Positions 48,439-57,022 of a stretch of DNA of 64,000 bases are shown here, piece by piece. This stretch comes from Luteimonas marina. Lineage in GTDB: Bacteria; Pseudomonadota; Gammaproteobacteria; Xanthomonadales; Xanthomonadaceae. Within the stretch, counting starts at the first letter, position 1, and each line of letters opens with the position of its first letter. Both the position numbers and the translations under genes were made by a program. The notes beneath the pieces are model-generated. The model was not told where the DNA came from and did no database searches. It worked only from the letters and a program-made list of their open reading frames with translations. The DNA is taken from the NCBI RefSeq assembly GCF_007859325.1, contig NZ_VOHK01000005.1:62001-126000 (forward strand), given 5' to 3'.

Positions 48439-49773
48439 ATGAAACTGCCCGTCACCCCTCCCGCCTTGCCTACGCTGCTGCAACAAGCCGGCGATCGGCT
48501 GGGCACGATCTTCGACCTCGGGCTCGGCCCCGAGGTTCGGGGCGTTTACGAGCACTGGGATCACCTGCGTCACCTGGCACCGCCGGAGGGACACTCCCAC
48601 GAAGAATGGTGGCTGGGCCTGAAACTCGCCCGCCAGGCGCTGCGGCGGCCGCTGCCCCTGCACGACAAGCAGGGCAAGCCCTTCGGCATCGTCCTCGGCG
48701 ACAGCCTCCAGCGCAGGCTGTTCCTCGTCGCCCGCGACGCCGCGGGCGCCCTGCGCGGCACCGACGCCCTGCCCGCCAGCACCATGCGCGACCGCTACCT
48801 CATGCGTTCGCTGATTGAAGAGGCGGTGACCTCGTCGCAACTCGAAGGCGCCTCCACCACCACGCCCGTCGCCAAGCAGATGCTGCTCACCCGGCGTGCG
48901 CCCCGCGACTACGGCGAGCGCATGATCGTCAACAATTACCGGACGATGGAAGAACTCAAGCGCTGGGTCGGCAAGCCGCTCACGCCAAGGACGGTGCTCG
49001 AGATCCACCGCATGCTGACCGACGGCACGCTGGACGACCCCGCCTCCACCGGCCGCTTCCGCCGCGTGGACGAAGACATCGTGGTGCAGGACGAGACCGG
49101 ACGCATCCTGCACGTCCCTCCCGCTGCAGGCGAACTGCCCTCCCGGTTGCAGGCGCTGTGCGACTTCGCCAACGAAGGCGACGACGCCGAGACCTTCCTG
49201 CACCCCGTCGTGCGCGCGATCCTGATCCACTTCATGATCGGTTACGACCATCCCTTCGTGGACGGAAACGGCCGCACCGCACGCGCCCTGTTCTACTGGT
49301 CGATGCTCAACGCCGGCTTCTGGATGACCGAGTACATCTCCATCTCCAGCATCCTCAGGCGCGCGCCCGGGCAGTACACACGCGCCTACCTGCAGACCGA
49401 AACCGACGACAGCGACGCCACCTACTTCGTCTCGCACCAGCTGGACGTGCTGATCAAGTCCATCGAAAGCCTGCACCTCTACATCACCCGCAAGCAGCAG
49501 GCCCGGCATGACGCCGAAACGCTGCTCAAGCCGGGCAGCAAGCTCGCACGCCAGCTCAACCATCGCCAGCGCGCGCTGCTGCTCAACGCGCTCAAGCACC
49601 CGGACAAGGCCTTCACCATCGCCGTGCACCGGCGCACCCACGATATCGCCTACGACACCGCGCGCGCCGACCTGCAGGGCCTGGCAGCCGCGAGCCTGAT
49701 GAAGCAGTCCCGACAGGGCAAGGAATTCCTGTTCCACGCCGTGCCGGGACTGGACGGGAAACTCAGGCGCTGA
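48439..49773 (+). CDS. Fic domain protein (class II, self-inhibited AMP-transferase-like)
   Basis: A 444-residue protein. The Fic motif HPFVDGNGRTAR (H271 on) is intact, so it should transfer AMP or a related group to a hydroxyl side chain of a target. Upstream, S132-SQL-E136-G137 matches the class II inhibitory motif [S/T]xxxE[G/N], whose Glu blocks ATP placement. A C-terminal winged-helix-like region (RQRALLLNALKHPDKAFTIA to the end) may bind DNA. The start is the ATG at MKLPVTPP; GTG at 48430 fits the AGGAA site equally. Target and toxin role unknown. Confidence 0.9.
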   Translation: MKLPVTPPALPTLLQQAGDRLGTIFDLGLGPEVRGVYEHWDHLRHLAPPEGHSHEEWWLGLKLARQALRRPLPLHDKQGKPFGIVLGDSLQRRLFLVARDAAGALRGTDALPASTMRDRYLMRSLIEEAVTSSQLEGASTTTPVAKQMLLTRRAPRDYGERMIVNNYRTMEELKRWVGKPLTPRTVLEIHRMLTDGTLDDPASTGRFRRVDEDIVVQDETGRILHVPPAAGELPSRLQALCDFANEGDDAETFLHPVVRAILIHFMIGYDHPFVDGNGRTARALFYWSMLNAGFWMTEYISISSILRRAPGQYTRAYLQTETDDSDATYFVSHQLDVLIKSIESLHLYITRKQQARHDAETLLKPGSKLARQLNHRQRALLLNALKHPDKAFTIAVHRRTHDIAYDTARADLQGLAAASLMKQSRQGKEFLFHAVPGLDGKLRR

Positions 49774-49812
49774 AGCCGACCGGCACGCCTGCGCCATCGG
49801 CACCGTGCGTCG

Positions 49813-50214
49813 CTAGGAATCCCGGCCCGCGTCGGCTCGTCCTGCGAGCGCCTCGACCAGCTCGCGCACCAGCTGGCGCCGCGGCGCCGGCAGCGACAGG
49901 TAGGCATCGACCATCGCGACGTCCCGCGGCGCCATCGCCTCCGTCCAGTCCGGCCGACCCTCGCCGACGCGGGCCTTGCCGCCGTACTGCAGCACGTGCG
50001 GATCCATGCCGACGATCGCGGCCAGCACGCGGATCTTGTCCTGCTTGGGCATGTAGCGGCCCGACAGCCAGCCCGAGATCGCCTGCGCCGTCACCGGAAC
50101 GCCGCCGTAGCGGGAATTGAAGCGCTTCTCCAGCACCGACGCACTGGCCTCGATCCCCGCATCGTGCAGCGCCGCGCGCAGGCGGCGGGCGAAGTCGCTT
50201 TTCTCCTTGTCCAT
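49813..50214 (-). CDS. XRE/lambda-repressor-type transcriptional regulator
   Basis: A 133-residue protein. The N-terminal HTH (residues 1-72) contains SDFARRLRAALHDAGIEASA, SVLEKRFNSRYGGVPVTAQA, ISGWLSGRYMPKQDKIRVLA and AIVGMDPH, typical of XRE regulators with a WLSG recognition turn. The C-terminal part (ALAPRDVAMVDAYLSLPAPR) is short and probably dimerises. The start MDKEKSDFARR is favoured by the HTH. It is divergent from mod; two palindromes lie in the shared gap, so it likely controls both itself and the R-M genes. Confidence 0.82.
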   Translation of the reverse strand: MDKEKSDFARRLRAALHDAGIEASASVLEKRFNSRYGGVPVTAQAISGWLSGRYMPKQDKIRVLAAIVGMDPHVLQYGGKARVGEGRPDWTEAMAPRDVAMVDAYLSLPAPRRQLVRELVEALAGRADAGRDS

Positions 50215-50247
50215 GACGATGGACGGTAGGCAAGCGCCGCTTTCGGA

Positions 50248-50289
50248 ATGAAAGAAATGCTTTCCTTTCGATGAAAGTTTTGCTTTCAT
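50248..50289. promoter_or_regulatory. Twin palindromes between the XRE gene and mod (candidate operators)
   Basis: ATGAAAGAAATGCTTTCCT (50248) and ATGAAAGTTTTGCTTTCAT (50271) are near-identical palindromes of pattern ATGAAAG-N5-CTTTCAT, with their starts 23 bp apart, about two helical turns. They sit 34-75 bp before the XRE start and 103-144 bp before mod. Such paired sites are typical for autoregulated XRE repressors. Confidence 0.7.
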
Positions 50290-50391
50290 TCGGGCTCGTT
50301 GCGTCTGCGTCCCGGGTCCATGCCCACGTCCCCGTTCGAACCATTGCCGGAATGCGTCGCCCGCGGCCGCCGGCAGGCGGGGTTGCGCTAG

Positions 50392-52113
50392 ATGCCCGTC
50401 CTCAACTGGATCGGCAAGCCTGCGGTGGTAAAGCACCACAAGGACGTGCCCTACCGGCTGCTAGAGCCTGTGCCGGCGCTGTCATGCGGCGACTCGGACA
50501 GCGGCAACCTGATCGTCCAGGGCGACAACCTGCATGCGCTCAAGGCCCTGTTGCCGCGCTACGCGGGGCAGGTGAAGTGCATCTACATCGACCCGCCCTA
50601 CAACACCGGCAACGAGGGCTGGGCCTACAACGACAACGTCAACAGTCCGGAGATCCGTCGCTGGCTGGGCGAAGTCGTCGGCAAGGAAGGCGAGACGCTG
50701 GATCGCCACGACCGCTGGCTTTGCATGATGTATCCGCGGCTGGTGTTGCTGCGGCAGTTCCTGCGCGATGACGGCGTCATCTTCGTTTCCATCGATGACA
50801 ATGAAGTCGGCAATCTACAGACGTTGATGCGCGAGGTTTTCGGCACATCCAACGAAGTTGCCACCATCGTCTGGGAGAAGGGCAAGAAGGGCGACTCGAA
50901 ACTTGTATCCGTGACCCACGAGTACATCGTTGCCTTTGCCAGAAGCAAACGACTCCTGAAAGAACGCAAGGTCCGCTGGCGTCGCAGGAAACCTGGAGTT
51001 GATGCAGTTCTTGAACACTATGCGAGCTTGCGCAGCGCGCATGGCGACAATCATTCCGCGATCCGCAAGGAGATGATGGCCTGGTATCGCGCACTGCCAA
51101 ATGGAGACCCGCGGAAGGCTCACAAACACTACAACTGGTCGGATGAACGCGGACTCTACTTTCCGGACAATTTTCATGGGCCAGATGATGGGCGTGCGAA
51201 CCGCCCTCGCTATCCGATTCTTCATCCGTCGACGCAACTGCCCTGCGCGATGCCATCGACTGGATGGCGATGGGAAGAGAGCACCACGAAGGCAGCCTTG
51301 GCCGAAGATCCGCCTCGCATCCACTTCGGCAAGGACCACACCACGATCCCCAATCGCAAAAGCTATCTCTTCGAGGTCGACGAAGAGCCGATGCTCAGCG
51401 TGTTCTACAAGGATGGGCGCGCCGCCACGCTTGAGGTCGAGCGGATTCTCGGCGCCGGAGCATTTCAGTTCCCGAAAGATTCCGAGGTCATTGCCGACCT
51501 GATCGGAATGGTCGTCGATCCCGGGGAAATCGTTCTCGACAGTTTTGGCGGCTCCGGCACCACGGCGCACGCCGTACTTCGCCTCAACCAGCACCTGAAG
51601 GATCCAGTACGATTCATTCTTGTAGAGATCGACGAAGACGTCGCACAAAACAAGACACGCGAGCGAGTTCGGAAAGCCATTGAGGGATATACCCCTGTCT
51701 CAGGCAAGAAGCCGATTCCGATCACCGGCCTCGGCGGCGGCTTCCAGTTCTGCAGGCTGAGCAAGGACCCGCTGTTCACCGCCGACGGCCAGATCCGCGA
51801 GGACGTGACGTTCGCGCAGCTGGCCGAATTCGTCTGGTTCTCCGAAACCGGCACCGGGCACACGCCCAAGGGCAAGTCGCCGCTGCTCGGCATCCACGAA
51901 GGCCGCGCGATCTACCTGCTCTACAACGGCATCCTCGGCGACAGGTCCGTGGACGGCGGCAACGTGCTCACCGGCCCGGTGCTGGACCTGCTGCCCCGGC
52001 ACGACGGTCCGCGCGTGGTCTACGCCGCCGCCTGCCGCCTGGGCACGCCACGGCTCAACCGCGAGGGCATCGTGTTCAAACAGACGCCCTACGCGCTGGA
52101 CGTATCGCCGTGA
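50392..52113 (+). CDS. mod: Type III-like DNA methyltransferase (Mod)
   Basis: A 573-residue beta-class N6-adenine or N4-cytosine methyltransferase. The catalytic motif IDPPYNTGN (67-74) precedes the SAM site LDSFGGSGTTAHAV (about 382), the order of Mod proteins. The middle part (about residues 140-375), expected to be the target-recognition region, is visibly lower in GC than the ends. No ribosome site is obvious. Its stop overlaps the GTG of res. It would mark host DNA so the partner nuclease spares it. Confidence 0.9.
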   Translation: MPVLNWIGKPAVVKHHKDVPYRLLEPVPALSCGDSDSGNLIVQGDNLHALKALLPRYAGQVKCIYIDPPYNTGNEGWAYNDNVNSPEIRRWLGEVVGKEGETLDRHDRWLCMMYPRLVLLRQFLRDDGVIFVSIDDNEVGNLQTLMREVFGTSNEVATIVWEKGKKGDSKLVSVTHEYIVAFARSKRLLKERKVRWRRRKPGVDAVLEHYASLRSAHGDNHSAIRKEMMAWYRALPNGDPRKAHKHYNWSDERGLYFPDNFHGPDDGRANRPRYPILHPSTQLPCAMPSTGWRWEESTTKAALAEDPPRIHFGKDHTTIPNRKSYLFEVDEEPMLSVFYKDGRAATLEVERILGAGAFQFPKDSEVIADLIGMVVDPGEIVLDSFGGSGTTAHAVLRLNQHLKDPVRFILVEIDEDVAQNKTRERVRKAIEGYTPVSGKKPIPITGLGGGFQFCRLSKDPLFTADGQIREDVTFAQLAEFVWFSETGTGHTPKGKSPLLGIHEGRAIYLLYNGILGDRSVDGGNVLTGPVLDLLPRHDGPRVVYAAACRLGTPRLNREGIVFKQTPYALDVSP

Positions 52114-54785
52114 GCGCCTTCGTCCGCAAGGACTACCAGCAACGCGTGCTGGAGTCGGTGGAGAAGTACTTCGTCCTCTGCCACCGGACGGGCGATGCCG
52201 ACAGCGCGTTCTACCAGGCGACGAAGGAACTCTGGCAGCAGGGCCAGAAGTTCAACCCGTTGCCGGGCTTCGCCACGGACATGCCGTACTTCTGCCTGCG
52301 CGTGCCCACCGGCGGCGGCAAGACCTTCCTGGCCGCCAGCAGCGTGGCGCTGGCCAATACCCATCTGCTGCGCAGTGAACACAGCGTCGTCCTGTGGCTG
52401 GTGCCCAGCGATGCGATCCGCGAGCAGACCCTGAAGGCGCTGCGCCAGCCCGACCATCCCTACCACCACGCCCTGCGCGAAGCCGGTGCGGTCACGGTGA
52501 TGGACCTGGACGAGGCCAAGGCGATCACGCGCGCCACGCTGGACACGTCCACGGTGGTGATCGTGTCGACCGTGCAGGCGTTCAGCCGGGAAAGCACGCA
52601 GGGACTGAAGGTGTACGCGTCCAGCGGCGCGTTGATGCAGCACTTCGACCACCTGTCCGCCGCGCAGCGCGACGGCTTGCTGCAGGACGACGACGGCACC
52701 GTGCCGTTCTCGCTGGCCAATGTGCTGCGCCTGCGCCGCCCGTTCCTGGTGGTGGACGAGGCGCACAACGCGCGCACGCGCATCCGCTTCGCCACCTTCG
52801 AGCGCTTCAACCCCAGCGGCGTCATGGAGCTGACCGCCACGCCCGATCTTGAGGACGTGCCCAGCAACGTCCTGCACAGCGTGGGTGCGGCGGAACTGAA
52901 GCTGGAACAGATGATCAAGCTGCCCGTGCTGCTGGAAGCGGAGCCGGACTGGCAGGTCTGCCTGGGCGACGCCATTGCCCGCCGCGGCGAACTGCAGAAG
53001 CTGGCCGACGAGGAGCATCGTCGCGGCGCGCCCTACCTGCGCCCGCTGGTGCTGGTGCAGGCGGAGCCGCGCCGGCAAGGGGTGGAAACGCTGGACACCG
53101 CGCGCGTCCGGCAGGAACTGATCGACAACCAGCGTATTCCGCCGGAGGAAATCGTCATCGCCACCGGCGAGGAGCGCGGGCTGGAAGCGCTGGACAGGGA
53201 ATTCAAACTCGGCATCGCCGATCCCGCATGTCCGGTGAAGTTCGTCCTGACCCAGAAAGCGCTGGCCGAAGGCTGGGATTGCCCGTTCGCTTACGTACTG
53301 GTCGGCCTGGGTTCGCAGCAGTCCGGCACGGCCGTGGAGCAGTTGCTGGGCCGTGTGCTGCGCCAGCCGGATGCGAAGGCGCGCGACACGGCGGCGCTGA
53401 ACCAGTCCTACGCCTTCGTACGCTCGGGTGACTTCGCCCGCGTCGCCAACGAACTGCGTGACGGGCTGGTGCGCGGCGCGGGGTTCGAGCGCAAGGATGT
53501 AAGCCAGTTCGTCGCGGCGCAGCGGCAGGACCAGGACGACCTGGATTTCGGTGGACGCGGGAAACTCGTGTTCACGCCGGTCGACGTGGCGCTGCCCGAG
53601 GCGCCGAAGCTGAGGACGCTGCCGAAGTCCGTGCAGGACAAGCTGAAATGGGACAAGGGCAGCAAGACCCTGACCATCACCGGGCCGCTGACCGAGAGCG
53701 AAGCGGAAGACGTGCAGCAGGCGGTGGCAGGCGAATCCTCTCGCGTCGCCATCGCGCAGGCGGCCGAGGCCAGCCGCACGACTGCCGTCGAGTTCTTCCG
53801 GACGCCCGCTGAACTCGGCGAACGCCTGCGCGTGCCGCAGCTGGCCCTGAAGCTGCAGGGCGAATTGCAGTTGTTCGACGACCCCGAGGCGCTGGACTAT
53901 CCGTGGGACCTGTCCGGCTACGACGCCGCGCCGACCCGGGACGACATTTCCGCGCTCGGTGCCGCATCGAAGGTGGCCGAGGCCGGAAAGATCGACGTGG
54001 CCGACGACGGAAAACTCCGGATCGGCTTCCTGCCGGGCCTGCAGCGCGACCTTGGCCTGAGCTACCAGCCCGAGCATTGGGACGAAACCCGGTTGGCCGC
54101 ATGGCTGTGCCGCAACCTGCCCGAACCCTCCGTCACCCATGCCAGCAAGCGCGCATTCGTGGCGGCATGGTTGCGCGCCCTGCTGGCGCGCGATGGTTTC
54201 AGCCTGGCCCGCGCCAACCAGCTCAAGTTCACCGTGCGCGGCCTGCTGCAGGATGCCATCCGCCGCCTGCGCCGCGAAGCGGTGGGCAACGCCTACCAGC
54301 AGACCCTGTTCGGCGAAGGTCGCGAAGACCGGGTCATCACCAGCGATGCGTTCGCCTTCGAGTTCAATCCACAGGCCTACGCGCCCGGCCGCGACTACGA
54401 CGGCCGGTTCGGCCAGTGGGATTTCCGCAAGCACTTCTACGGGCGCGTCGGCGACTTCGACAGCAAGGAAGAGTTCGAGTGCGCGGTGCAGCTCGACAGG
54501 CTGGCGCAGCAGGGCCGGATCAGGTACTGGGTGCGCAACCTGGTCAACAAGCCGGGCTGCGCGTTCTTCCTGCAGAAGGCCACGGGCCGGTTCTGGCCGG
54601 ATTTCGTCTGCGAATTGAATGACGGAAGCATCCTCGTCGTCGAGTACAAGGGCGCGCAGGGCTGGACGGACGCACAGGACGACCGCGACATCGGCCAGCT
54701 GTGGGCCGAACTCAGCGGCGGCAGGTGCCGGTTCGTGATGGTTCGCGATCGCCGGTGGCCACAGATCGAGGAAGCCCTGGCCTGA
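52110..54785 (+). CDS. res: Type III-like restriction enzyme (Res): SF2 helicase with C-terminal nuclease
   Basis: An 891-residue protein that starts at a GTG overlapping the mod stop. The helicase core has Walker A PTGGGKTF (K71), the DEAH box VVDEAHNARTR (about 216-219), the TATP motif and a second RecA domain (LAEGWDCPFAYVLVGLG, QLLGRVLRQP). The C-terminal PD-(D/E)xK nuclease is WPDFVCELNDGSILVVEYKG (about residues 828-846) with P-D and E-x-K residues intact. The family resembles type III Res. All key residues look intact, so the system is probably active. Confidence 0.88.
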   Translation: MSAFVRKDYQQRVLESVEKYFVLCHRTGDADSAFYQATKELWQQGQKFNPLPGFATDMPYFCLRVPTGGGKTFLAASSVALANTHLLRSEHSVVLWLVPSDAIREQTLKALRQPDHPYHHALREAGAVTVMDLDEAKAITRATLDTSTVVIVSTVQAFSRESTQGLKVYASSGALMQHFDHLSAAQRDGLLQDDDGTVPFSLANVLRLRRPFLVVDEAHNARTRIRFATFERFNPSGVMELTATPDLEDVPSNVLHSVGAAELKLEQMIKLPVLLEAEPDWQVCLGDAIARRGELQKLADEEHRRGAPYLRPLVLVQAEPRRQGVETLDTARVRQELIDNQRIPPEEIVIATGEERGLEALDREFKLGIADPACPVKFVLTQKALAEGWDCPFAYVLVGLGSQQSGTAVEQLLGRVLRQPDAKARDTAALNQSYAFVRSGDFARVANELRDGLVRGAGFERKDVSQFVAAQRQDQDDLDFGGRGKLVFTPVDVALPEAPKLRTLPKSVQDKLKWDKGSKTLTITGPLTESEAEDVQQAVAGESSRVAIAQAAEASRTTAVEFFRTPAELGERLRVPQLALKLQGELQLFDDPEALDYPWDLSGYDAAPTRDDISALGAASKVAEAGKIDVADDGKLRIGFLPGLQRDLGLSYQPEHWDETRLAAWLCRNLPEPSVTHASKRAFVAAWLRALLARDGFSLARANQLKFTVRGLLQDAIRRLRREAVGNAYQQTLFGEGREDRVITSDAFAFEFNPQAYAPGRDYDGRFGQWDFRKHFYGRVGDFDSKEEFECAVQLDRLAQQGRIRYWVRNLVNKPGCAFFLQKATGRFWPDFVCELNDGSILVVEYKGAQGWTDAQDDRDIGQLWAELSGGRCRFVMVRDRRWPQIEEALA

Positions 54786-54918
54786 GACGGCGGGCAACGC
54801 CGGAACCGCCTCGATTCCTCCGCTGCAAGGCCGGTGACGCGAGGCCAGTGGAGTGCCGCCGCGGGTAGCCTCGCGCGCTACCGGCCATGGCGCGCATGCC
54901 CGGGACGCGCGACACCGC

Positions 54919-54924
54919 TACACT
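54919..54924 (+). promoter_or_regulatory. Candidate -10 box of the LplT-PlsC fusion gene
   Basis: TACACT lies 24 bp before the ATG, which itself has a GGAGG site. The expected leader is about 17 nt. Confidence 0.45.
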
Positions 54925-54947
54925 CGCCGCGACCCGATGGAGGCCGC

Positions 54948-56906
54948 ATGGCGAACGTTCCCGACCCGTCCCGACCCGAGCAAGCCGTCGTCGACAACCA
55001 TTCGCAGTTCGACCTGCTGCGCCAGCGCCGCTTCCTGCCCTACTTCACCGTGCAGGCGCTGGGCGCGTTCAACGACAACGTCTACCGGCAGGCGATCATC
55101 GGCCTGCTCGGGGCGATGGTGCTGGCGGGCACGATGCCGTCGGAAGCGCGGGCGCTGTACACGCAGCTCGCGCCGGCAATCTTCATCCTGCCCTACTTCC
55201 TGTTCTCCGCGACGGCCGGCCAGATCGCGGAGAAGCTGGAGAAGCAGAAGCTGATCGTGATCACCACGACGATGGAGATCGCGATCATGTCGGTGGCGGC
55301 GATCGGCTTCGTGCTGCAGAACATGACGATCCTGCTGGTGGCGCTGTTCTGCACCGGCCTGCAGTCGACGCTGTTCGGGCCGGTGAAGTATTCGATCCTG
55401 CCCTCGGTGCTCAAGCCCGAGGAGCTGACCGGCGGCAACGGCCTGGTCGAGATGGGCACGTCGATCTCGATCCTGCTGGGCATGATCGCCGGCGGGTCGA
55501 TCTTCCTGCTGGCGGGCGCCGCGGGGCCGTACGTGGCGGCCGTGTCGATCATCGCGCTCGCGATCGCCGGCAACATGGTCGCGCGCCGCATCCCGCGCGT
55601 GGATGCCGGCGAGCCCGGGCTGAAGGTCGACTGGAACATCGCGCGCCAGTCCTGGCGCATCTGGCAGCTGACGCGGCGCCAGCCGGCGGTGCGCAACGCG
55701 GTGTTGGGGGTGTCGTGGTTCTGGTTCATCGGCACGGTGCTGACCGCGCAGCTGCCGGTCTATGCCGAGACCAACCTCGGCGGCACGCAGGCGCTGTACA
55801 TCTTCGCGCTGGCGCTGTTCTCGATCGGCGTGGGCGCGGGCTCGCTGCTGTGCGAAAAGCTGTCCGGGCGCACGGTGGAGATCGGGCTGGTGCCGCTGGG
55901 CGCGTTCGGCGTCAGTGCGTTCATGCTCGACCTGTATTTCGCGCGGCCGGGGCAGGCGCTGGCGACGGGCATGTCGGTGGCGCAGTTCGTCGATGCGGCG
56001 GGCAGCTGGCGGATCATCCTCGACCTGACCGGCATCGGCCTGTTCACCGGCTTTTTCGTGGTGCCGCTGTTCGCGCTGATCCAGAGCCGCACGCCGAAGG
56101 CGGAGCTGGCGCGCGTGATCGCGGGCATGAACATCCAGAACGCGGCGTTCATCGTCGCCGCGGCGGTAATCGGCATCGCCGTGCAGCGCTTCCTCGGCTG
56201 GACGATCCCACAGGTGTTCCTGGCGCTGGCGATCGCGAACGTGCTGGTCGCGGTGTGGATCTTCACGATCGTGCCCGAGTTCTTCATGCGCTTCGTCAGC
56301 TGGCTGATGGTGCGCGCGCTGTACCGGCTGGAGCTGCACGGCATCGAGAAGCACGTGCCGGACGAGGGCCCGGCGCTGATCGTGTGCAACCACGTCAGCT
56401 ACATGGACGCGCTGATCCTGGCGGCCAGCGTCCCGCGGCCGGTGCGCTTCGTCATGTACCACCGCATCTTCAACATCCCGGTGATGCGCTGGATCTTCCG
56501 CACCGCCAAGGCGATCCCGATCGCGGGCGCGCGCGAGGATCCGGCGCTGATGCAGCGCGCGTTCGACGCCATCGACGCGGCGCTGGCCGACGGCGAGCTG
56601 GTGGGGATCTTTCCCGAGGGTGCGCTGACCAAGGACGGGGAGATCGCGGCGTTCAAGTCGGGCGTGGAGAAGATCCTCGAACGCGCCGCCGCGCGCGGGC
56701 AAGTGGTGCCGGTGGTGCCGATGGCGCTGCGCGGGATGTGGAGCAGCATGTGGAGCCGCCGCGACTCCCGGTTGGGGCGCATGCGCGTGCCGCGACGCTT
56801 CCGCGCGCACGTGGGGGTGGTGGCGGATGCGCCGGTCCATGATGCGGCGGTGACGGCGGAACAACTGGAGGCGAAGGTGCGGGCGCTGCGGGGTGCCTCC
56901 GCCTGA
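54948..56906 (+). CDS. LplT-like MFS transporter fused to a PlsC-type acyltransferase
   Basis: A 652-residue fusion. Residues 20-420 form an MFS domain with about 12 helices (FLPYFTVQALGAFNDNVYRQ, STLFGPVKYSILPSVLKPEE are LplT signatures). Residues 430-652 are a lysophospholipid acyltransferase with NHVSYMD (HxxxxD) and IFPEGALTKDGEIAAFKSG. In other bacteria LplT flips lysophospholipids inward and Aas reacylates them; this protein lacks the acyl-ACP synthetase of Aas, so acyl-ACP or acyl-CoA must come from elsewhere. Membrane phospholipid repair is the likely role. GGAGG precedes the chosen ATG. Confidence 0.9.
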   Translation: MANVPDPSRPEQAVVDNHSQFDLLRQRRFLPYFTVQALGAFNDNVYRQAIIGLLGAMVLAGTMPSEARALYTQLAPAIFILPYFLFSATAGQIAEKLEKQKLIVITTTMEIAIMSVAAIGFVLQNMTILLVALFCTGLQSTLFGPVKYSILPSVLKPEELTGGNGLVEMGTSISILLGMIAGGSIFLLAGAAGPYVAAVSIIALAIAGNMVARRIPRVDAGEPGLKVDWNIARQSWRIWQLTRRQPAVRNAVLGVSWFWFIGTVLTAQLPVYAETNLGGTQALYIFALALFSIGVGAGSLLCEKLSGRTVEIGLVPLGAFGVSAFMLDLYFARPGQALATGMSVAQFVDAAGSWRIILDLTGIGLFTGFFVVPLFALIQSRTPKAELARVIAGMNIQNAAFIVAAAVIGIAVQRFLGWTIPQVFLALAIANVLVAVWIFTIVPEFFMRFVSWLMVRALYRLELHGIEKHVPDEGPALIVCNHVSYMDALILAASVPRPVRFVMYHRIFNIPVMRWIFRTAKAIPIAGAREDPALMQRAFDAIDAALADGELVGIFPEGALTKDGEIAAFKSGVEKILERAAARGQVVPVVPMALRGMWSSMWSRRDSRLGRMRVPRRFRAHVGVVADAPVHDAAVTAEQLEAKVRALRGASA

Positions 56907-56929
56907 ACCTCGCGAACCGTTCGTTCGCG

Positions 56930-57009
56930 CAGGAGCGCCTTCAGGCGCGATGCTTTTCGTCACGGCGCGGGATATCCGCGAAGAGCATCGCGCCTGAAGG
57001 CGCTCCTAC
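56930..57009. repeat. Family C inverted repeat, copy 2
   Basis: CAGGAGCGCCTTCAGGCGCG ATGCTT and AAGAGCATCGCGCCTGAAGG CGCTCCTAC form 27-bp arms around a 24-base middle. It lies between convergent plsC-fusion and AmpE-like genes. Confidence 0.92.
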
Positions 57010-57022
57010 GGGATCCCGCGTG

